In this document: in pieces, positions 33,160 to 43,592 of the stretch
Position numbering within the stretch: the stretch's first letter is position 1
Layout of the letters: each line of letters begins with the position of its first letter
Origin: Rhodoferax sp. UBA6134
GTDB taxonomy: Bacteria; Pseudomonadota; Gammaproteobacteria; Burkholderiales; Burkholderiaceae_C
Assembly (NCBI GenBank): GCA_002422455.1
Contig: DIVK01000014.1
Span: forward strand, 39,742-98,269
Direction of reading: 5' to 3'
Length of the DNA stretch: 58,528 bases
The notes under the pieces: model-generated
Seen by the model: only the letters and a program-made list of their open reading frames with translations
The model's database searches: none
What the model was told of the DNA's origin: nothing
Made by a program: the position numbers and the translations under genes

Positions 33160-35835
33160 TTGATTTCAAAAGATAAAAACCTCATCTCAGTCGAAGTCGG
33201 CGTGAATGCTGCACATACTCCCATGATGGCGCAGTACCTGAGTCTCAAGGCCGACTACCCCGACACCCTGCTGCTGTACCGCATGGGCGATTTCTATGAG
33301 CTGTTTTATGCCGATGCCGAAAAAGCCGCGCGCCTGCTCAACATCACGCTGACGCAGCGCGGCCAGTCGGCCGGCCAGCCGGTGGCGATGGCGGGCGTTC
33401 CGTTTCACTCGGTCGAGACCTATCTGGCGCGGCTCATCAAACTGGGCGAGTCAGTGGCAATTTGCGAGCAGGTGGGCGAAGTCACCGGCAAAGGCCCGGT
33501 CGAGCGCAAGGTGGTGCGCGTGGTCACACCCGGCACGCTGACCGACCTGGAACTGCTGGGCGACAAAACCGAGTCGCTGCTGCTCTCGGTACACCAGGGC
33601 CCGCGCAACGCCTGCGGCCTGGCCTGGCTGAGCCTGACGCAAGGCGAAGTGCAACTGGCCGAGTGCGCGCCCGACGAACTGGCGGAGTGGGTGGCGCGCA
33701 TCGGCCCCGGTGAACTCCTGTTCAGCGCCGGGGCCACGCCCGCGTTCGAGGCCCGCCTGCGCGCGCTACCGGTGAGCGGCGCGATGTCGCTCACCGTACG
33801 GCCCGACTGGCAATTTGACGCCGCCCTGGGCGAGCGCAAACTGCTGACGCAACTGCAGGCCGCCAGCCTGGCGCCGTGGCAGGCGCAAGAGCTGACGCTG
33901 GCGCACGCCGCCGCCGCCGCCCTGCTAGGCTACGCCGAGCACACCCAGGGCCGCGCCCTGACCCACGTGCACAGCGTGCGGGTACAGCGCAACGACGAAC
34001 TGATTGACCTGCCGCAAACCACCCGGCGCAACCTGGAACTCACCCAGACCCTGCGCGGCGAAGACCAGCCCACGCTGTTTTCGCTGCTGGACACCTGCAT
34101 GACCGGCATGGGCAGCCGCCTGTTGAAAAGCTGGCTGCTGTCGCCCCGGCGCGACCGGCGAGAGGCGCAACAACGGCAGGGCGCCATCGCCGCCCTGCAG
34201 CACGGTCAAGCCCCCACCGCGCAGGCCGGACCCTGGGATCGACTGCGCGAGCAGCTCAAGGGCAGCGCCGACGTGGAACGCATCACCGCCCGCCTCGCGC
34301 TGCGCCAGGTGCGCCCGCGCGAGCTGGTGGCCTTGCACGCCACACTACAAAAAACGGAGCTTCTGGCACCCGCTCTACAGGGGCTGGATCCCTGCTTGAC
34401 TCAAATTTCCGGCCACCTGCTGGCGCCACTGGAGTGTGTCAACTTGCTGGTCCGCGCCATTGACCCGGAACCCGCCGTGCTGGTGCGCGATGGCGGCGTG
34501 ATCGCCGGCGGTTTCGACGCCGAGCTCGACGAGCTGCGCGCCATCCAGACCAACTGCGACAGCTTTTTGCTCGACCTCGAAGAACGCGAAAAAACCCGCA
34601 CCGGCATTGCCAACCTGCGCGTGCAGTTCAACAAGGTGCATGGCTTCTTCATCGAAGTCACACAAGGCCAGGTGGACAAGGTGCCCGACGACTACCGCCG
34701 CCGCCAGACCCTCAAAAACGCCGAACGCTTCATCACGCCCGAACTCAAGGCCTTTGAAGACAAGGCCCTGAGTGCGCAGGAGCGTGCGCTGGCCCGTGAA
34801 AAATGGCTGTACGAACAGGTGCTCGACCAGTTGCAGGTGTTCGTGCCGGCGCTGAGCCAGCTGGCGCGCGCCCTGGCCACGCTGGACGCCCTGTGCGCCC
34901 TGGCCGAACGCGCCCTGACGCTGGACTGGTGCGCGCCGCAGTTTGTCAAGGAGCCGTGCCTGGACATCACGCAGGGCCGCCACCCGGTAGTGCAGGCGCG
35001 GCTGAACGAGACCAGCGGGCAGGGAGGCCCCTCCGGTAGCCGCGCCTTCATCGCCAACGACACCCGGCTGGGCCCGAAGCAGCGCATGCAGATCATCACC
35101 GGCCCCAACATGGGGGGCAAGTCTACCTACATGCGCCAGATCGCCGTCATCGTGCTGCTGGCCAGCATGGGCAGTTGCGTGCCGGCCAACGCCTGCCGGC
35201 TCGGGCCGATCGACGCCATCCACACCCGCATCGGCGCCGCCGACGACCTGGCCAACGCCCAGTCCACCTTCATGCTGGAGATGCTCGAAGGCGCGCAGAT
35301 CCTGCACACCGCCACGCCCAACTCGCTGGTGCTGATGGACGAAATCGGCCGCGGCACCAGTACCTTCGACGGCCTGGCGCTGGCCTCGGCCATAGCCACC
35401 CATTTACACGACAAAACCCAGGCCTACACCCTGTTCGCCACCCACTACTTTGAGCTGACCGGGTTCCCGGCCACGCACCACGCCGCCGTCAACGTGCATG
35501 TGAGCGCAGCCGAATCGGGCCGCGACATCGTGTTTTTGCACGAAATCCAGAGCGGCCCGGCCAGCCGCAGCTACGGCATCCAGGTCGCGCGCCTGGCCGG
35601 CATGCCCGCCGCCGTGCTCAACCAGGCCCGCCACACGCTGGAGGCACTGGAAGCGCAGGCCAGCGCCAGCCACGCCCAGGTGGACCTGTTTGCCGCCCCG
35701 TCCCCCGCTCCCGCGAGCGAAGCCAGCGCGGTCGAAGTCAAGCTCGACGACATCGACCCCGATGCTCTCAGTCCGCGCGAGGCGCTCGATGCCCTCTATG
35801 CACTGAAGAAACTGCTGGATGAAAAAAGAGCATGA
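33160..35835 (+). CDS. mutS: DNA mismatch repair protein MutS
   Basis: Mismatch-recognition ATPase. HTPMMAQYLSLKADYP opens the conserved part. The Phe-x-Glu mismatch wedge is GDFYEL with F45 and E47. Connector, lever and clamp domains follow. The ATPase has Walker A GPNMGGKST near 648-656 and LMDEIGRGTSTFDG. All domains look intact through the C-terminal helical tail, 891 residues. No ATG precedes HTPMM: the candidates are TTG 33160 or GTG 33202, neither with a strong ribosome-binding site. The N-terminal 15-20 codons and the upstream DNA appear to come from the inserted region. Confidence 0.95.
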   Translation: MISKDKNLISVEVGVNAAHTPMMAQYLSLKADYPDTLLLYRMGDFYELFYADAEKAARLLNITLTQRGQSAGQPVAMAGVPFHSVETYLARLIKLGESVAICEQVGEVTGKGPVERKVVRVVTPGTLTDLELLGDKTESLLLSVHQGPRNACGLAWLSLTQGEVQLAECAPDELAEWVARIGPGELLFSAGATPAFEARLRALPVSGAMSLTVRPDWQFDAALGERKLLTQLQAASLAPWQAQELTLAHAAAAALLGYAEHTQGRALTHVHSVRVQRNDELIDLPQTTRRNLELTQTLRGEDQPTLFSLLDTCMTGMGSRLLKSWLLSPRRDRREAQQRQGAIAALQHGQAPTAQAGPWDRLREQLKGSADVERITARLALRQVRPRELVALHATLQKTELLAPALQGLDPCLTQISGHLLAPLECVNLLVRAIDPEPAVLVRDGGVIAGGFDAELDELRAIQTNCDSFLLDLEEREKTRTGIANLRVQFNKVHGFFIEVTQGQVDKVPDDYRRRQTLKNAERFITPELKAFEDKALSAQERALAREKWLYEQVLDQLQVFVPALSQLARALATLDALCALAERALTLDWCAPQFVKEPCLDITQGRHPVVQARLNETSGQGGPSGSRAFIANDTRLGPKQRMQIITGPNMGGKSTYMRQIAVIVLLASMGSCVPANACRLGPIDAIHTRIGAADDLANAQSTFMLEMLEGAQILHTATPNSLVLMDEIGRGTSTFDGLALASAIATHLHDKTQAYTLFATHYFELTGFPATHHAAVNVHVSAAESGRDIVFLHEIQSGPASRSYGIQVARLAGMPAAVLNQARHTLEALEAQASASHAQVDLFAAPSPAPASEASAVEVKLDDIDPDALSPREALDALYALKKLLDEKRA

Positions 35836-36121
35836 ACCTGCTCCGGGAAAACTGGCTCAACCCGTCCGAGTGAACCCGCAAGGTGTCCAAAGTCACACCG
35901 CTGAACATGGACAGGTCGCCCTACCCCGAGCGCACCGAGCCCCTGCCCGATTTTGAAAAAAAGAGTTTCAAAAGCGCACACTGACCCATCTTTACAGCCT
36001 GTCGCCCACCTGGCCCACCAGCGGCTCGGCGCAGCGATGGCCGCTGCGGGTTGAACCGGTTACCACCCCGACATGCCGGACGAAGAAATCCTCAAACGCC
36101 TGCTGGCGCTGAACTTGCTTA
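35832..36121 (+). pseudogene. Decayed C-terminal end of an Eco57I/MmeI-like DNA methylase
   Basis: Reading across frames gives a recognisable order. NLLRENWLNPSE-stop-TRKV would be NWLNPSEWTRKV if TGA were TGG. Next comes YPERTEPLPDFEKK, then a shift to QKRTLTHLYSLSPTW, a shift to HLAHQRLGAAMAAAG, and a shift to YHPDMPDEEILKRLLALNL. This is the usual tail order of large type IIG/BREX-like methylases as I remember it (NWLNPPEW, KRTLTNLYN-RPTWLDLAH, LLALNL). One nonsense codon and at least two or three frameshifts. It abuts and overlaps the mutS stop. Confidence 0.6.
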
Positions 36122-36340
36122 GCAGGGCAATGCTGAATAAGTCCGTTCGCGTTGAGCCTGTCGAAACGCAGTCCTTGCAAATCAACAACTTGCAGAAGCC
36201 TTCGACAGGCTCAGGCCGAACGGAGAGACTTGTTCAGCAAAGCCTAAGGTCCAACACCCGCTGACACAAAAGCCACACCAGTACCGCTCGGCAGCGGGGC
36301 TGCTGAATTACGCTTCGATCAACCCAAGCCGCCATTCGCC
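36122..36340. other. Intergenic region with palindromic repeat, upstream of the Anbu gene
   Basis: Contains the inverted repeat at 36142-36223 and its weaker outer arms (GCTTAGCAGGGCAATGCTGAA against TTCAGCAAAGCCTAAG). The last about 90 bases before the Anbu ATG are unremarkable. No promoter is obvious. Confidence 0.5.
36142..36223. repeat. REP-like palindromic element downstream of mutS
   Basis: Left arm TCCGTTCGCGTTGAGCCTGT followed by CGAAACG; right arm CTTCGACAGGCTCAGGCCGA followed by ACGGA. Same family as the copy inside nrtB (50-157). Confidence 0.85.
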
Positions 36341-37165
36341 ATGACCTATTGCGTCGCCATCAAACTCAAGGCCGGACTTATTTTCCTGTCCGACTCGCGT
36401 ACCAACGCCGGAATGGACCAGACCAGCACCTTTCGCAAAATGATTGTTTACGAAAAACCGGGCGATCGATTCATGACGCTGCTGTCGGCGGGCAACCTGA
36501 GCATTTCGCAGTCGGTGCGCGAGATTTTGCAGATCGAGCAGATCAAGGACACCAAGGACGGCGAGCCCATCACCATCTGGAACGCCAGCAGCATGTTTGA
36601 CGCCACGCGTGTGCTGGGCGCGGCCATTCGCCGGGTGTACGAGCGTGATGCGGCGGCCTTCAAACAAGCGGGCGTTGAGTTCAATGTATCGCTGATTTTT
36701 GGCGGCCAGATCAAGGGCGAGGGCATGCGGCTGTTTCAGGTCTATTCGGCCGGCAACTTCATCGAGGCAACACCCGAGACGCCGTTCTTTCAGGCTGGCG
36801 AATCCAAATACGGCAAACCGGTGCTGGACCGCGTCATCACACCCGACACGCCGCTGGACGAGGCCGCCAAGTGCGCGCTGGTGTCAATGGATTCGACGCT
36901 CAAGTCCAATTTGTCCGTCGGTTTGCCGCTGGACCTGGTGGTGTACGAAGCCGACCAGTTCCAGACCGGCAAGGTGGTGTGCATCGACGAAAACAACCCT
37001 TATTTCAGAATGCTGCGCGGCAGTTGGGGGCAAAAGCTGCGGGAAATGTTTGACAGCATCGAAGACCCGATGTGGAATGGCGAACAAACCGGCGTGCCGC
37101 TGATGCAGCAGTCCGGCCGCAGCCGTCCGCTGAAAAAAATCAGTACGCCGCAGGACAAGCTTTAG
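36341..37165 (+). CDS. Anbu-type proteasome-like protease
   Basis: 274 residues. The N-terminus MTYCVAIKLKAGLIFLSDSRTNAGMD matches Anbu, the ancestral beta-subunit proteasome homologue, with Thr2 as catalytic nucleophile after Met removal. The central SLIFGGQIKGEGMRLFQVYSAGNFIEATPE fits the Ntn-hydrolase core. Anbu usually sits with genes for a transglutaminase-like protein, an alpha-E protein and an ATP-grasp enzyme; none of these is here. It stands alone between the methylase relic and uppP. Substrate unknown. Confidence 0.85.
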   Translation: MTYCVAIKLKAGLIFLSDSRTNAGMDQTSTFRKMIVYEKPGDRFMTLLSAGNLSISQSVREILQIEQIKDTKDGEPITIWNASSMFDATRVLGAAIRRVYERDAAAFKQAGVEFNVSLIFGGQIKGEGMRLFQVYSAGNFIEATPETPFFQAGESKYGKPVLDRVITPDTPLDEAAKCALVSMDSTLKSNLSVGLPLDLVVYEADQFQTGKVVCIDENNPYFRMLRGSWGQKLREMFDSIEDPMWNGEQTGVPLMQQSGRSRPLKKISTPQDKL

Positions 37166-37995
37166 GCGGCCCAGGTGACGGCGCCGCTCCAGGCGGTGGC
37201 CAGCACCACCACGCCGAAGGCAATGCGGTACCAGGCAAAGCCGGTAAAGCTGTGGGTGGAGATAAAGCGCAGCAGCCAGCGCACACACAGCCAGGCGCTG
37301 ATGAAGGACAGCACCAGCCCGACGCCGAACAGCGGCAGGTCGGCCCACGACAGCAGGGCGCGCTCCTTGTACAGGCTGTAGGCGCCGGCGCCGATCAGGG
37401 TCGGAATCGCCAGGTAGAAGGAAAAATCGGTGGCGGCCTTGCGCGACAGGCCCAGCAACATGCCACCGATGATGGTGGCGCCACTGCGGCTGGTGCCGGG
37501 GATCATGGCCAGGCATTGCGCCAGGCCGACCTTCAGCGCGTCCAGCGCCGTCATTGACTCCACGTCATGAATGCGGGCCACGGCCGGGTTGTTTCTCTGG
37601 CGCCGCTCGGCCCACAAAATGACGAAACCCCCGATGATGAAAGCGCTGGCCACCACCACCGGCGTAAAGAGATGTGCCTGGATGGCTTTGCCGAACAGCA
37701 AACCCAGGATGACGGCTGGTGCAAACGCAATCACCACGTTCAGGCTGAAGCGCTGCGCCTGCCTTTCGCTGGGCAAGGCCAGCAAAGTGGAGCGGATTTT
37801 CTGCCAGTACACCAGAATCACGGCAAAAATGGCGCCGGTCTGGATGGCGATGTCAAACACCTTGCCTTTGTCATCATCAAAACCCAGCAGGGTGCCGGCC
37901 AGAATCAGGTGTCCGGTGGAGGAAATGGGCAGGAATTCGGTCAAACCCTCCACAATGCCCATGAGGGCGGCCTTGAGCAGCAGTGCAATGTCCAC
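37162..37995 (-). CDS. uppP: Undecaprenyl-diphosphatase
   Basis: Integral membrane enzyme (BacA type) that recycles undecaprenyl pyrophosphate for peptidoglycan synthesis. Motifs: EGLTEFLPISSTGHLIL (about 14-30) and PGTSRSGATIIGG (about 160-172), plus around eight hydrophobic spans. GTG at 37995 is chosen (VDIALLLKAALMGIVEG) with CAGGA upstream; this gives 277 residues, the normal length. Its 3' end overlaps the end of the convergent Anbu gene by four bases. Confidence 0.93.
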   Translation of the reverse strand: MDIALLLKAALMGIVEGLTEFLPISSTGHLILAGTLLGFDDDKGKVFDIAIQTGAIFAVILVYWQKIRSTLLALPSERQAQRFSLNVVIAFAPAVILGLLFGKAIQAHLFTPVVVASAFIIGGFVILWAERRQRNNPAVARIHDVESMTALDALKVGLAQCLAMIPGTSRSGATIIGGMLLGLSRKAATDFSFYLAIPTLIGAGAYSLYKERALLSWADLPLFGVGLVLSFISAWLCVRWLLRFISTHSFTGFAWYRIAFGVVVLATAWSGAVTWAA

Positions 37996-38123
37996 GCGTG
38001 GTCCTGAAAATTTGCGGGACAAAACGGGGCACACCGTGCGCAACGCCGTCCTCTGCAGTTATGAAACCCGCCATTATCACTGTGCCCACCGTGCCTCACC
38101 GCGCCCGCCCGGCCCGGCAGCAC

Positions 38124-38546
38124 TCAGTCCCGCCAGTGCTTCTCGTGACCACGCCCGAAGCGCTCCTCCTCAAAGTCCCCATGCTCATGGTGACTCCGTT
38201 CGTGCTGCCAACCCCGGCCATGGCCGGGACCATAGCCCGGACGCTGCCAGCCCGCCTGGATATACCGGGTCGGCGCCATGAAAACCGGTGCCGATTGCAC
38301 ATAAACTACCGGCCGCGGCGCCAGGTACACCGGCGGCGCCTGCATGTACACCGGCGGCGCCTGCACATAGACCGGCTGCGGCATCAGCACCACAGGCGGC
38401 GCGTTGGCCACCCCCAGTTGCACGCCGGGCGATGACACGCCCACCGACCAGTACACGTTGTCGGCCCGGGCCGCCCCGGCCAGCCCGAGGCCGGCCAGGG
38501 CCACCGCGGCGGCGGCAAGAAAAGACGTTGAACGGTTGGTTTTCAT
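38124..38546 (-). CDS. Secreted Pro/Val/Tyr-repeat protein of unknown function
   Basis: 140 residues: signal peptide (MKTNRSTSFLAAAAVALAGLG..ARA), then NVYWSVGVSSPGVQLGVAN, then four related units of the pattern (A)PPVY-x-QAP, then a Gly/His/Arg/Glu-rich tail (HERSHHEHGDFEEERFGRGHEKHW). The repeats are also visible in the DNA. Similar short YXXX-repeat exported proteins are common in Comamonadaceae. The His/acidic tail could bind metal; this is only a suggestion. AGGAGAAT-like ribosome site precedes the ATG. Confidence 0.75.
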   Translation of the reverse strand: MKTNRSTSFLAAAAVALAGLGLAGAARADNVYWSVGVSSPGVQLGVANAPPVVLMPQPVYVQAPPVYMQAPPVYLAPRPVVYVQSAPVFMAPTRYIQAGWQRPGYGPGHGRGWQHERSHHEHGDFEEERFGRGHEKHWRD

Positions 38547-38724
38547 AAGGATTCTCCTGAAAAGAAAAGCACAGGGGACAAACATAGCATGCAGCCCCGC
38601 TGTTCAACGCCGCAAGACCCTGCCCGGATGGCCTCATTTGTGTGACAAGCATTGCCAAACGTAACCCGTGCAGCTCCCCGGCCCGCCACCGCCCCGGCCT
38701 ACCCCGGCGTCTAAAATCAGGCGC

Positions 38725-40517
<1,793 letters not shown>

Positions 40518-40518
<1 letters not shown>

Positions 40519-40772
40519 TGCACAGTGCGCGCTTTGACCTGCCAGTCATACTCACTGAGCACGCCAAGCTGCGCATGATCGAGCGCAACATGGGTATAGC
40601 TTTGGTGCTGTAAATCATTGATACCGGCACCCTCAAAGACGCAGGCAATGCCCACTATTGGCTGTACAAACACTTGGATGACCGTGCAGACAACTTGCTA
40701 TGTGTAGCCGCTGTGATTGAAAATGCAGTGGTGGTCAAAACCATCATGCATCACTGGGAGCCCCGACCATGA
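40518..40772 (+). pseudogene. DUF4258-like toxin gene interrupted by a stop codon
   Basis: Frame from ATG 40518: MHSARFDLPVILTEHAKLRM then IERNMGIALVL, stop TAA at 40611-40613, then IIDTGTLKDAGNAHYWLYKH and LDDRADNLLCVAAVIENAVV ending in KTIMHHW. The order HA..RM.ER - G - YWLYK - L-V-AV - VVKT is the DUF4258 (RelE-fold) pattern. The same frame runs to TGA 40770-40772, overlapping the next ATG, so only the single nonsense codon breaks it. It starts on the glnS stop. Confidence 0.7.
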
Positions 40773-40960
40773 AAAGCATCTATTTTGAAAACGACGATAT
40801 TCTGCAAATCCGCGTATCGGACAAGCCCATCGTGCGCGAAGAGTCACAGGACTGGCATACCAACATCAGCTACGCCGAAGATGGCACGATTGTTGAAATC
40901 GTGCTGCTGGATGCGAAGAAGGAAGGCCTGCTGCCGGTTGAGTTCAGGAAGGCGGCTTGA
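40769..40960 (+). CDS. DUF2283 protein, probable antitoxin-like partner
   Basis: 63 residues: MKSIYFENDDILQIRVSDKP..DGTIVEIVLLDAKKEG. This is the DUF2283 beta-rich pattern. DUF4258-DUF2283 pairs occur as toxin-antitoxin-like modules. Here the upstream partner carries a stop codon and the two genes overlap by ATGA, so this gene is an orphaned second member. Confidence 0.82.
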   Translation: MKSIYFENDDILQIRVSDKPIVREESQDWHTNISYAEDGTIVEIVLLDAKKEGLLPVEFRKAA

Positions 40961-41018
40961 CTACGGACGCGTGACTAATGCGAATCTGTTTTTCAGGGTT
41001 CCTCCGTCTATCTATGGA

Positions 41019-41516
41019 TCATCGCTTGTGATGATCGCCATCGTGCCCGTGCGTGGCGTTGTCAACCTTCATCATTCCCTCAAATAAGGAAAATTTCTTG
41101 AGTTGTTCCGGTGCAAGCTTGGACTCGGTTTGCCTAACCTTTTGTGCCAGTCGGTCTGCGTTTTTCTGAGGCAAACCTGCTTGCGCAAGAACTGAGGCTT
41201 GTTTCAGACCGTCCCCGCCACAGACAGCGATGCTCCAGAGTCCGTTTTCCCTTTTTAGAAGTGCGCGGCCCCCTCGTTGATCCTGAATCCAGCCAGCGAC
41301 AGCATAACCCCCTTCAATGGAAATCGAGGCCACATTCAAAGGCGCGTCGGGTTTGTCGAACAGCTTTTTCATGGACTGCTCAATCGCCTGCGGGTCTTTC
41401 ACTGGCTGTGTAGCAGAAGTGCTCTTTGCATCTATTGCGTCATGCGCGAATGTAATGTGCCCGCACATTACACAGCATGTGAGTAAGGTTGCTATAACAA
41501 TCTGAGTTTTGTTCAT
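41019..41516 (-). CDS. Copper-uptake-associated secreted protein
   Basis: 165 residues: signal peptide (MNKTQIVIATLLTCCVMCGHITFA), then a helical domain with IEQSMKKLFDKPDAPLNVASISIEGG and GWIQDQRGGRALLKR, one Cys in VCGGDG, and a His-rich end HGHDGDHHKR. I recall proteins of this type annotated as copper uptake system-associated, next to TonB copper receptors, which fits its place 15 bases after the receptor gene. The His tail supports a metal link. Codon usage is less GC-biased than in the flanks. Confidence 0.72.
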   Translation of the reverse strand: MNKTQIVIATLLTCCVMCGHITFAHDAIDAKSTSATQPVKDPQAIEQSMKKLFDKPDAPLNVASISIEGGYAVAGWIQDQRGGRALLKRENGLWSIAVCGGDGLKQASVLAQAGLPQKNADRLAQKVRQTESKLAPEQLKKFSLFEGMMKVDNATHGHDGDHHKR

Positions 41517-41531
41517 TTTTTTCTCCTGTTC

Positions 41532-43463
41532 TCAGAAACTTGCGATCAACCCGACTCTTGCATTGCGGCCAGGCATTGGGTAGCCAGGGTTGTATTGGTA
41601 GTTGGCATCGAATATGTTGTTGACTGCCACGTAGAACTCTCCTTTTTTGCCCAAGCTTGGAATGGGGTAAGAAATGCGTGCATTTGCTACGGTGAAAGAA
41701 TTGACATATTGATTCACAACGGATGCATCTCGATCCAGGCTCAATGCATTCATGCCCGATTGATGCTGAGCATCCATGACCAATCGAACAGGGCCAATCG
41801 TGCCCGAAACACCGACAGTCAGTGCTGTTTTTGGAATGTATGGCTGCGTATCGACACTGGAGTTCAGCAAGGTGACTCCGCCGAATACCTTCCAGTTTGT
41901 TGCCAGTTCTTGTTTCACCGACAGTTCTAGGCCATTCAAGTTGTAATTGCTGTAGCTGTTTGAAAAGGAACCAGAATATGGCCCTGTAGGTGCTGTCCAC
42001 ACATATCGGTTGCTTACATCATCTTTGAACAGGCTCACGTCAATCTGTGTATTAGCAGACGGTGTGAATTTGACCCCGACTTCCTTGTGTTTGTTCGTGG
42101 ATGGAGAAAGCTGATTCCAGTTGGAATTGGCGGCAAACATGAATGGAATCGCTTGAGCAAGCGCATAGGTTTCCATGCCTGGGTACAGGATGCCTTCCGA
42201 GTAGTTGGCATATACCGTGACATTTTCAGACACAAAGGACAGTCCCGCGTGTGGTGCGGCCTTTGACGGGTAGTTGTTCGCATCGTAATAACGAACCCCT
42301 GCGGAAGGTACTGCGACCCAGCTGTTGCCCAGCTCAACAGTTTGACTGACGGATACGTAAGGCGATGTGGTTGAGAAGGATGGGAGGTTGGCAGTTCCGT
42401 TGGTGGCTGCTGTCCAAGGTGCTCCGCCGCCGACCCATGGACCGCTTATGTCGCCTTGAACACGGTCGTAATCAATACCTGCAACGACCTTGCCACCTTT
42501 CCAAGGAGAAAACGCTTCTTTCCAGCGCACGCCGCTCAGGTGAAAGTTGGTATTGAAATTCCCCCAGGTACCATCATTGACTAAATTGTTCTTGCCTTGG
42601 TTATCGTAGACCTTAACTGCGCCAGTCCAATCGTCGTGAATGTGGCTAACGGACACGTTGAACATATGAGCAGAAGACTGGTCCCGTGCAGCAGGGCTAG
42701 AAAATTTTGGATCACCGGCTTCGTTGGAGACGGCCAAGAATCCGACTCCTAAAGACCAGTTTTGGTTGAGCTTCAGGCCAACTCGCGCCATTGCATTTTG
42801 TAAGTTCGCATCTGAGTTGGCCACATGGCCGTTTGACTGAATCCGGCCAGCAGCGACCATGAAGTCCAGATTGTCTTGACGCCCAAGAAGATTTCCTTGG
42901 GTGACTACCGTTCCAAATGAGCCCGCCGCCACGTTGGCTTCACCATGCACGCCATCTTCAGTGGCTCTTTTTGTTTCGAGGTTGATTGACGCGAAGTTAT
43001 TGCCGCTGACTTGAGGCTGTGGGCTTTTGTAGATGTCGATGGATTGCATGCCGTTGATCGGCAGCAAGTCAAGCAGAGGGTGGTTCCACACGCCCATGTA
43101 GACGGGGATGTCGTCGATGTAGGTTTTGATCTCACTTCCTGGTCTGCTCGCCCCCATGCCTCGGATGTAGATAGCGCCACCCTGATTGCCGTTGTACGAA
43201 CCGACTTCGTCGTATCTGGAAATCTGAACTCCTGGCGTCATTCTGAGTGCAGATGTCAGATCAAGGGCCGATAGGTCTTTGATTTGTGATTCGGTGACCT
43301 TTGTCGAAAAACTTGAGAACGCGTCAATATTGTTAGATTCAATGATCGGGCTTCCCGTGATGACAACCGTTGGCAGTTGCTTGACCTCAGCTGTTTGCGC
43401 CAGTGCACCTGCGGCAACCATCATGGCAGCCAATGCAACCTGCGTGTAGGCGTGTTTCTTCAT
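41532..43463 (-). CDS. TonB-dependent receptor, probable copper receptor
   Basis: 643 residues after choosing MKKHAYTQVALAAMMVAAGA (43463) as start and signal peptide. The TonB box region is LPTVVITGSPI. The plug follows (about 60-170; YDEVGSYNGNQGGAIYIRGMG), then the barrel, ending GLIASF. The neighbours (DUF2946-like gene upstream, copper-associated secreted protein downstream) match the OprC-type copper acquisition layout; substrate assignment rests on this context only. Lower GC than neighbouring core genes, so probably acquired. Confidence 0.85.
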   Translation of the reverse strand: MKKHAYTQVALAAMMVAAGALAQTAEVKQLPTVVITGSPIIESNNIDAFSSFSTKVTESQIKDLSALDLTSALRMTPGVQISRYDEVGSYNGNQGGAIYIRGMGASRPGSEIKTYIDDIPVYMGVWNHPLLDLLPINGMQSIDIYKSPQPQVSGNNFASINLETKRATEDGVHGEANVAAGSFGTVVTQGNLLGRQDNLDFMVAAGRIQSNGHVANSDANLQNAMARVGLKLNQNWSLGVGFLAVSNEAGDPKFSSPAARDQSSAHMFNVSVSHIHDDWTGAVKVYDNQGKNNLVNDGTWGNFNTNFHLSGVRWKEAFSPWKGGKVVAGIDYDRVQGDISGPWVGGGAPWTAATNGTANLPSFSTTSPYVSVSQTVELGNSWVAVPSAGVRYYDANNYPSKAAPHAGLSFVSENVTVYANYSEGILYPGMETYALAQAIPFMFAANSNWNQLSPSTNKHKEVGVKFTPSANTQIDVSLFKDDVSNRYVWTAPTGPYSGSFSNSYSNYNLNGLELSVKQELATNWKVFGGVTLLNSSVDTQPYIPKTALTVGVSGTIGPVRLVMDAQHQSGMNALSLDRDASVVNQYVNSFTVANARISYPIPSLGKKGEFYVAVNNIFDANYQYNPGYPMPGRNARVGLIASF

Positions 43464-43592
43464 TTCATTTCCTTTGATTTCTTTTGAATTCGTGCTGCGA
43501 TGCCTCTTTTGCATAGAGGACCTCGCTATTCAGATGCTCGGCATTAAGACATGCCAAAACACACCACCTTTTTGGCGGTGACGAAAGACAGA

